From NCBI GenBank assembly GCA_017522785.1, contig JAFWYF010000012.1:62001-126000 (forward strand): a DNA stretch of 64,000 nt, written 5' to 3'. The notes beneath the pieces were generated by a model. That model made no database searches and had not been told where the DNA came from. It saw only the letters and a list, made by a program, of their open reading frames with translations. This document shows, piece after piece, positions 60,581-64,000 of the stretch (positions are counted from its first letter, which is position 1; the number at the start of each line of letters is the position of its first letter). Made by a program: the position numbers and the translations under genes. Origin of the DNA: Bacteroidaceae bacterium (lineage in GTDB: Bacteria > Bacteroidota > Bacteroidia > Bacteroidales > Bacteroidaceae).

Positions 60581-62224
60581 ATGAAAAGTTTCATTAAAAC
60601 ATTCGAAGAAACAGTAAAATGTTGTTGGGATAATCCGGCAATAAACGATTATAACTGCTCGGCAAGAACATATGGCGATTTAGCTCGAGAAATTGCAATT
60701 ATGCATCTTGTGTGGAGAGAAGCCGGCTTGCAACCGGGTGATAAAATATCACTTAACGCCCGTAGTAGTGCGGATTGGGCCACAACATTCATGGCTGTTG
60801 TTTCGGGTGGCTATGTCTCCTGTCAGTTGTTCCATGGATTTACATCATCAGATGCTCAAAAGTTCACTAATCACTCCGAAAGTAAAATTTTATATACAGA
60901 GCAAAGTCTTTTTACCGGAATGAACTTCGACGAGATGCCCCAAGTTATAGCTGTTATAGATATGAAAAGTAGGGAATTGCTTGCCTCGCGTGGTAATTTT
61001 GCCGAAATATATGCTCGTCGTAAGAGCTTATTCGATTCGCAATATGTAGGTGGCTTTTCTGCAGATAATGTGGTGTATGCAAATCTCGAAATGGAAACAC
61101 TATGTTGTCTGAACTATACATCAGGTTCAACAGGTATTCCAAAAGGTGTTATGCTTACAGTGGGTAACTTAAGCAGTAATGTCGATATGATACCGGGTTA
61201 TTTGCCATATCGCAAAGGCGAACCCTATTTGAGTGTATTGCCTTTTGCGCATATATTTGGTATGACATTTGATATGATTACAACACTCGCAATGGGCATG
61301 CATGTAACAGTTCTGGGTCGTCTTCCGGCTCCCACTATACTAAAAGATGCTATACGTGAGATATCTCCTCGTATGCTCATTATGGTGCCCCTAGTCCTAA
61401 GTAAATTCACCGATTTTGCAATTGGAGAATTTGTGCATGCAAAAACAGGAAAAACACGTCTTGCCGACTACAAGTCGCATCCGGAATATTGTCAGGCACT
61501 TCGAACAATAATGATGTCATATCTTGGTGGGAAATGCGAGATAATAGTAACAGGTGGTGCTGCAATACCCGAGCATCTTGAGCAGTTGCTGGCGTTGAAA
61601 TTGAAACTGCCTCTGATTACAGGATATGGTATGACTGAATGTGCTCCATTGATAACTCTTGGCACTGTAGGAAAATATAAACTAAAATCGTGTGGCGAGG
61701 TTGTTAAACGTGTAGAAACTCACATAGAATCTCCCGACCCGCAGAACGCTGTTGGAGAATTATGGGTTAAAGGCGCAAATACTTTTGTTGGATACTATAA
61801 GAACCCGCAAGCCGATAGTGAAGTCTTTACTGCAGATGGTTGGTTCCGTACAGGTGATTTGGGAGTAATTGATAAAGATAATACACTCTTTCTTGTTGGT
61901 CGTTGCAAGAGTATGCTATTGGCTAGTAATGGCGAAAATGTATATCCCGAAGAGATAGAGGTTAAATTGAATGCCATGCCCTATGTCGCTGAGTCTATTA
62001 TTGTTCAGCGAGGCGAAAAATTTGTTGCAATAATAGTTCCTAACGCAGAGCAATTAGCGGCAGAGCATGTTTCATCGTCTACTCTTACCGATATAATGAA
62101 CAGGAATATTGAGGCTTTAAATAAATCCATTCCTATTCATGCACAAATTTCTTCCTATGAATTACATGACGACTCTTTTGCAAAAACTCCCAAGGGTAGT
62201 ATAAAACGATTTATGTATTCATGA
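60581..62224 (+). CDS. AMP-binding acyl-CoA/acyl-ACP synthetase
   Basis: ANL-superfamily enzyme, 547 aa. P-loop T180-S-G-S-T-G-I-P-K-G, adenine motif G-Y-G-M-T-E near 347, hinge W-F-R-T-G-D near 425, and the C-terminal catalytic Lys region K-T-P-K-G-S-I-K-R at the end. It resembles long-chain fatty acid-CoA ligases. Near the thioesterase it could re-activate released or scavenged fatty acids. Separated from the thioesterase by a terminator, so it is its own unit. Confidence 0.92.
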   Translation: MKSFIKTFEETVKCCWDNPAINDYNCSARTYGDLAREIAIMHLVWREAGLQPGDKISLNARSSADWATTFMAVVSGGYVSCQLFHGFTSSDAQKFTNHSESKILYTEQSLFTGMNFDEMPQVIAVIDMKSRELLASRGNFAEIYARRKSLFDSQYVGGFSADNVVYANLEMETLCCLNYTSGSTGIPKGVMLTVGNLSSNVDMIPGYLPYRKGEPYLSVLPFAHIFGMTFDMITTLAMGMHVTVLGRLPAPTILKDAIREISPRMLIMVPLVLSKFTDFAIGEFVHAKTGKTRLADYKSHPEYCQALRTIMMSYLGGKCEIIVTGGAAIPEHLEQLLALKLKLPLITGYGMTECAPLITLGTVGKYKLKSCGEVVKRVETHIESPDPQNAVGELWVKGANTFVGYYKNPQADSEVFTADGWFRTGDLGVIDKDNTLFLVGRCKSMLLASNGENVYPEEIEVKLNAMPYVAESIIVQRGEKFVAIIVPNAEQLAAEHVSSSTLTDIMNRNIEALNKSIPIHAQISSYELHDDSFAKTPKGSIKRFMYS

Positions 62225-62234
62225 TTCCAAATTC

Positions 62235-62274
62235 ACAGAAGCGTATGTTTAATATATTTAATATGCGCTTCTGT
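62235..62274 (+). terminator. Hairpin after the acyl-CoA synthetase gene
   Basis: 12-bp stem with one G-U (62235-62246 with 62263-62274), 16-nt AT-rich loop; weak U-run. Confidence 0.5.
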
Positions 62275-62346
62275 TGTAAATAGCATCTTTATAATCATTC
62301 TGCTTTATCTTTTTTTTGTATCTTCGCACTCGGAATTATAAAGATT

Positions 62347-63600
62347 ATGAGAATACAAAAAAATATCTTTTTCATTGTTCTTGTTGCATTGCTATTTTCT
62401 TGTAAGAGCCAATACTATGCAATAGAGCGCGACGACTATAATAGTTCCGATACCGCATTTGCCAAATATATACAAGAGCAGGGTATAACACTCACAAAAG
62501 GAAACAAAGTAGATGTTCTGAATGGTGGACAAATGAAATTCGATAAAATGTTTCGCGATATTCGTGAGGCAAAGCATCACATCCATCTCGAATATTTCAA
62601 TTTTAGAAACGACTCTATAAACGAGATATTGATATCACTGCTAGCAGAAAAGGCTACAGAAGGTGTAGAGGTTCGAGCTTTGTTCGATGCCTTTGGCAAT
62701 ATGTCTAATAACCGTCCACTTAAGAAAAAGCATTTAAAGGAAATACGTGCAAAGGGTATCGAAATTGTCAAATTCGACCCAATAACTTTTCCTTGGCTCA
62801 ATCATGCCTATCATCGCGACCATAGAAAAATTGTTGTCATAGATGGTGTAATTGGTTACACCGGTGGTATAAATGTTGCCGATTACTATCTTACAGGCCT
62901 CGAGGGTATAGGAAAATGGCGTGATATGCATGCGCGTGTCGAAGGCGAGGTCGTAAACGAGCTACAGAAAATATTTTTAAATATGTGGAACCGAGAGACC
63001 AAACAAAATATTGGTGGTGAAGCATATTTGCCAATTCAATCGAAAAAAGGTGATGCCGAGATTGCGGTAATTGACCGTTGGCCAACTCGTAATGCAGAAC
63101 AGATGCGATATGTGTATGCAAACGCTATAAATGCAGCAAAAGATAGCGTACAACTCATAAGTCCATATTTTGTGCCCACAAAACGAGTGCGTAAAGCTAT
63201 AGAAAAAGCATTAAAGGATAGTGTGAAGGTAGAGATAATGGTTTCAACAAAATCGGATATACCCTTTACGCCAGAAGTTACTCATTATGTTGCCTACCAA
63301 CTAATGAAAAAAGGTGCCGATGTTTATATGTACGATGGCGGGTTTAATCATTCAAAGGTGATGGCTGTCGATGGAAAACTAAGTACTATTGGCTCTACAA
63401 ATTTGAATTCTCGCAGCCTCTGTTACGATTACGAAAGCAATTTGTTTATTTTGAGTAACGAAGATGCAAATGAGTTATTGCAATATTTTAATCAGGATAA
63501 AAAAGAATCTCATAGGCTCACACGAGAAGAGTGGAAAAAACGCTCATGGTGGAAGAAATTCTGTGGTTGGCTGGGTAATCTGCTAACTCCCTTTATGTAG
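62347..63600 (+). CDS. Phospholipase-D-superfamily lipoprotein (cardiolipin-synthase-like)
   Basis: 417 aa with two HKD motifs: H159-R-K161-I-V-V-I-D166 and H335-S-K337-V-M-A-V-D342, the pair that builds one active site, as in cardiolipin synthases. Unlike E. coli ClsA there are no two N-terminal helices; instead a lipoprotein signal ends at L-F-S-C (Cys19), so the enzyme is probably anchored by lipid in the periplasm or outer membrane. A -7-like box TATCTTCG (62319-62326) precedes the start. Cardiolipin synthesis is likely; another phospholipase D role is possible. Confidence 0.88.
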   Translation: MRIQKNIFFIVLVALLFSCKSQYYAIERDDYNSSDTAFAKYIQEQGITLTKGNKVDVLNGGQMKFDKMFRDIREAKHHIHLEYFNFRNDSINEILISLLAEKATEGVEVRALFDAFGNMSNNRPLKKKHLKEIRAKGIEIVKFDPITFPWLNHAYHRDHRKIVVIDGVIGYTGGINVADYYLTGLEGIGKWRDMHARVEGEVVNELQKIFLNMWNRETKQNIGGEAYLPIQSKKGDAEIAVIDRWPTRNAEQMRYVYANAINAAKDSVQLISPYFVPTKRVRKAIEKALKDSVKVEIMVSTKSDIPFTPEVTHYVAYQLMKKGADVYMYDGGFNHSKVMAVDGKLSTIGSTNLNSRSLCYDYESNLFILSNEDANELLQYFNQDKKESHRLTREEWKKRSWWKKFCGWLGNLLTPFM

Positions 63601-63626
63601 TTTAATGTTAACTCATAATATGCTAT

Positions 63627-63666
63627 AAAAAATATTGGCAATCCGCACGGATTGCCAATATTTTTT
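63627..63666. terminator. Bidirectional terminator
   Basis: 19-bp perfect stem (63627-63645 with 63648-63666) between convergent genes, A/T tracts at both ends. Confidence 0.9.
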
Positions 63667-63682
63667 ATTTTAAAAGAAAATC

Positions 63683-63889
63683 TTACTTAAGAGCGAAGAT
63701 TTCCTCCTCATTTGCCATGCAAGAGAAGATTTTGTCCTCGCGGAGTAACCAACCAAGGGCCAAGTAAAGTTCTTTATCTTTCAATTTTGTTGCTTTTTTG
63801 ATCTCTTTAAGTGTGAGACCCTCTGTTTCGTTAAGTGCATTCCAAATGCGACCTGCAAATTCACCAGCTTGTTCTGTAATCATAATCAT
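63683..63889 (-). CDS. Winged-helix domain protein (DUF2582-like)
   Basis: 68 aa, all winged helix-turn-helix: A-G-R-I-W-N-A-L-N near 12, L-T-L-K-E-I-K-K-A-T-K-L near 25 and L-A-L-G-W-L-L-R-E-D-K-I near 43. It matches the short DUF2582 family of Bacteroidetes and related phyla. Two in-frame ATGs (63889 and 63883) are possible starts. A role in DNA binding is inferred from the fold; partners are unknown. Confidence 0.85.
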   Translation of the reverse strand: MIMITEQAGEFAGRIWNALNETEGLTLKEIKKATKLKDKELYLALGWLLREDKIFSCMANEEEIFALK

Positions 63890-64000
63890 TTTTTTTAATT
63901 CAAGTTTCTAATGTTTAAATGTATAAGCAATAATTATTGCTTAATATCAATGTTTTAGACCTTCTAAAAACAGCGTTTTTGTTCTGTTTTTCTAAAACGG

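Noticed and set aside
1..64000. CRISPR array, rRNA or prophage
   Set aside because: No regularly spaced repeats, no rRNA-like segments and only one tail-fibre-like gene were seen.

Overview
The window looks like chromosomal DNA from an anaerobic member of the order Bacteroidales (Bacteroidetes), probably a gut commensal. Evidence: type III glutamine synthetase (GlnN), a six-domain ribosomal S1 of about 600 residues, Bacteroidales-specific lipoproteins and DUF families, a C-terminal sorting tail on a secreted glycosidase, promoter boxes of the Bacteroidetes type (TTTG / TAnnTTTG), few Shine-Dalgarno sequences and a moderately AT-rich base composition. I saw no rRNA or tRNA gene, no CRISPR array, no complete insertion sequence and no prophage. 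Most of the window is core or household genome with a few accessory patches.

Layout. 1-8.5 kb: tail of a secreted protein, rpsA, an AT-rich membrane acyltransferase, then an envelope operon (ApbE, a beta-barrel-like protein, a lipoprotein, a polyprenyl-phosphate glycosyltransferase, a DUF4199 membrane protein) and MarC. 8.5-13.9 kb: an SGNH hydrolase, an unexplained 67-nt structured element, peptidase T, the hslR-like/pth/rplY translation cluster and a second acyltransferase. 13.9-19.8 kb: a queuosine-precursor transporter overlapping an unusual radical SAM gene, aminopeptidase P, a GDPD-like lipoprotein and a POT peptide transporter. 19.9-25.3 kb: a complete glycine-cleavage operon (lplA, gcvT, gcvH, split gcvPA/gcvPB). 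25.3-30.9 kb: purN with a membrane LytTR regulator, ftsE, lysC-lysA and a hemolysin III-type protein.

31-33.5 kb is the most accessory-looking part: a small orphan ORF, a 103-bp inverted-repeat element, a nucleotidyltransferase-fold protein and a stand-alone phage-tail-fibre/pyocin-knob-like protein. 33.5-43.6 kb: a large secreted GH85 endo-beta-N-acetylglucosaminidase, then a conserved run (M3 peptidase, lipoprotein, dCMP deaminase, S41 protease) and nagA. Endoglycosidase, peptidases, peptide transporter and NagA together suit life on host or dietary glycoproteins. 44-48.7 kb: glnN, murB, a PhnP-like hydrolase and an Hsp20 with a Cys-rich insertion. 48.8-56.6 kb: a chorismatase-like protein, an AlaX-like editing protein, small secreted proteins, a deoxynucleotidase, mtgA, a GH13 amylase and fabD. 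57-64 kb: a DASS transporter, a LysR regulator with an acyl-ACP thioesterase, an acyl-CoA synthetase, a lipoprotein phospholipase-D/cardiolipin-synthase homologue and a winged-helix protein.

The best candidates for something undescribed are the structured element before pepT, the transporter/radical-SAM pair (possible queuine salvage), the orphan tail-fibre-like gene with the inverted repeat nearby, and the isolated chorismatase-like gene. Functional calls are from motifs read by eye; no database search was run.
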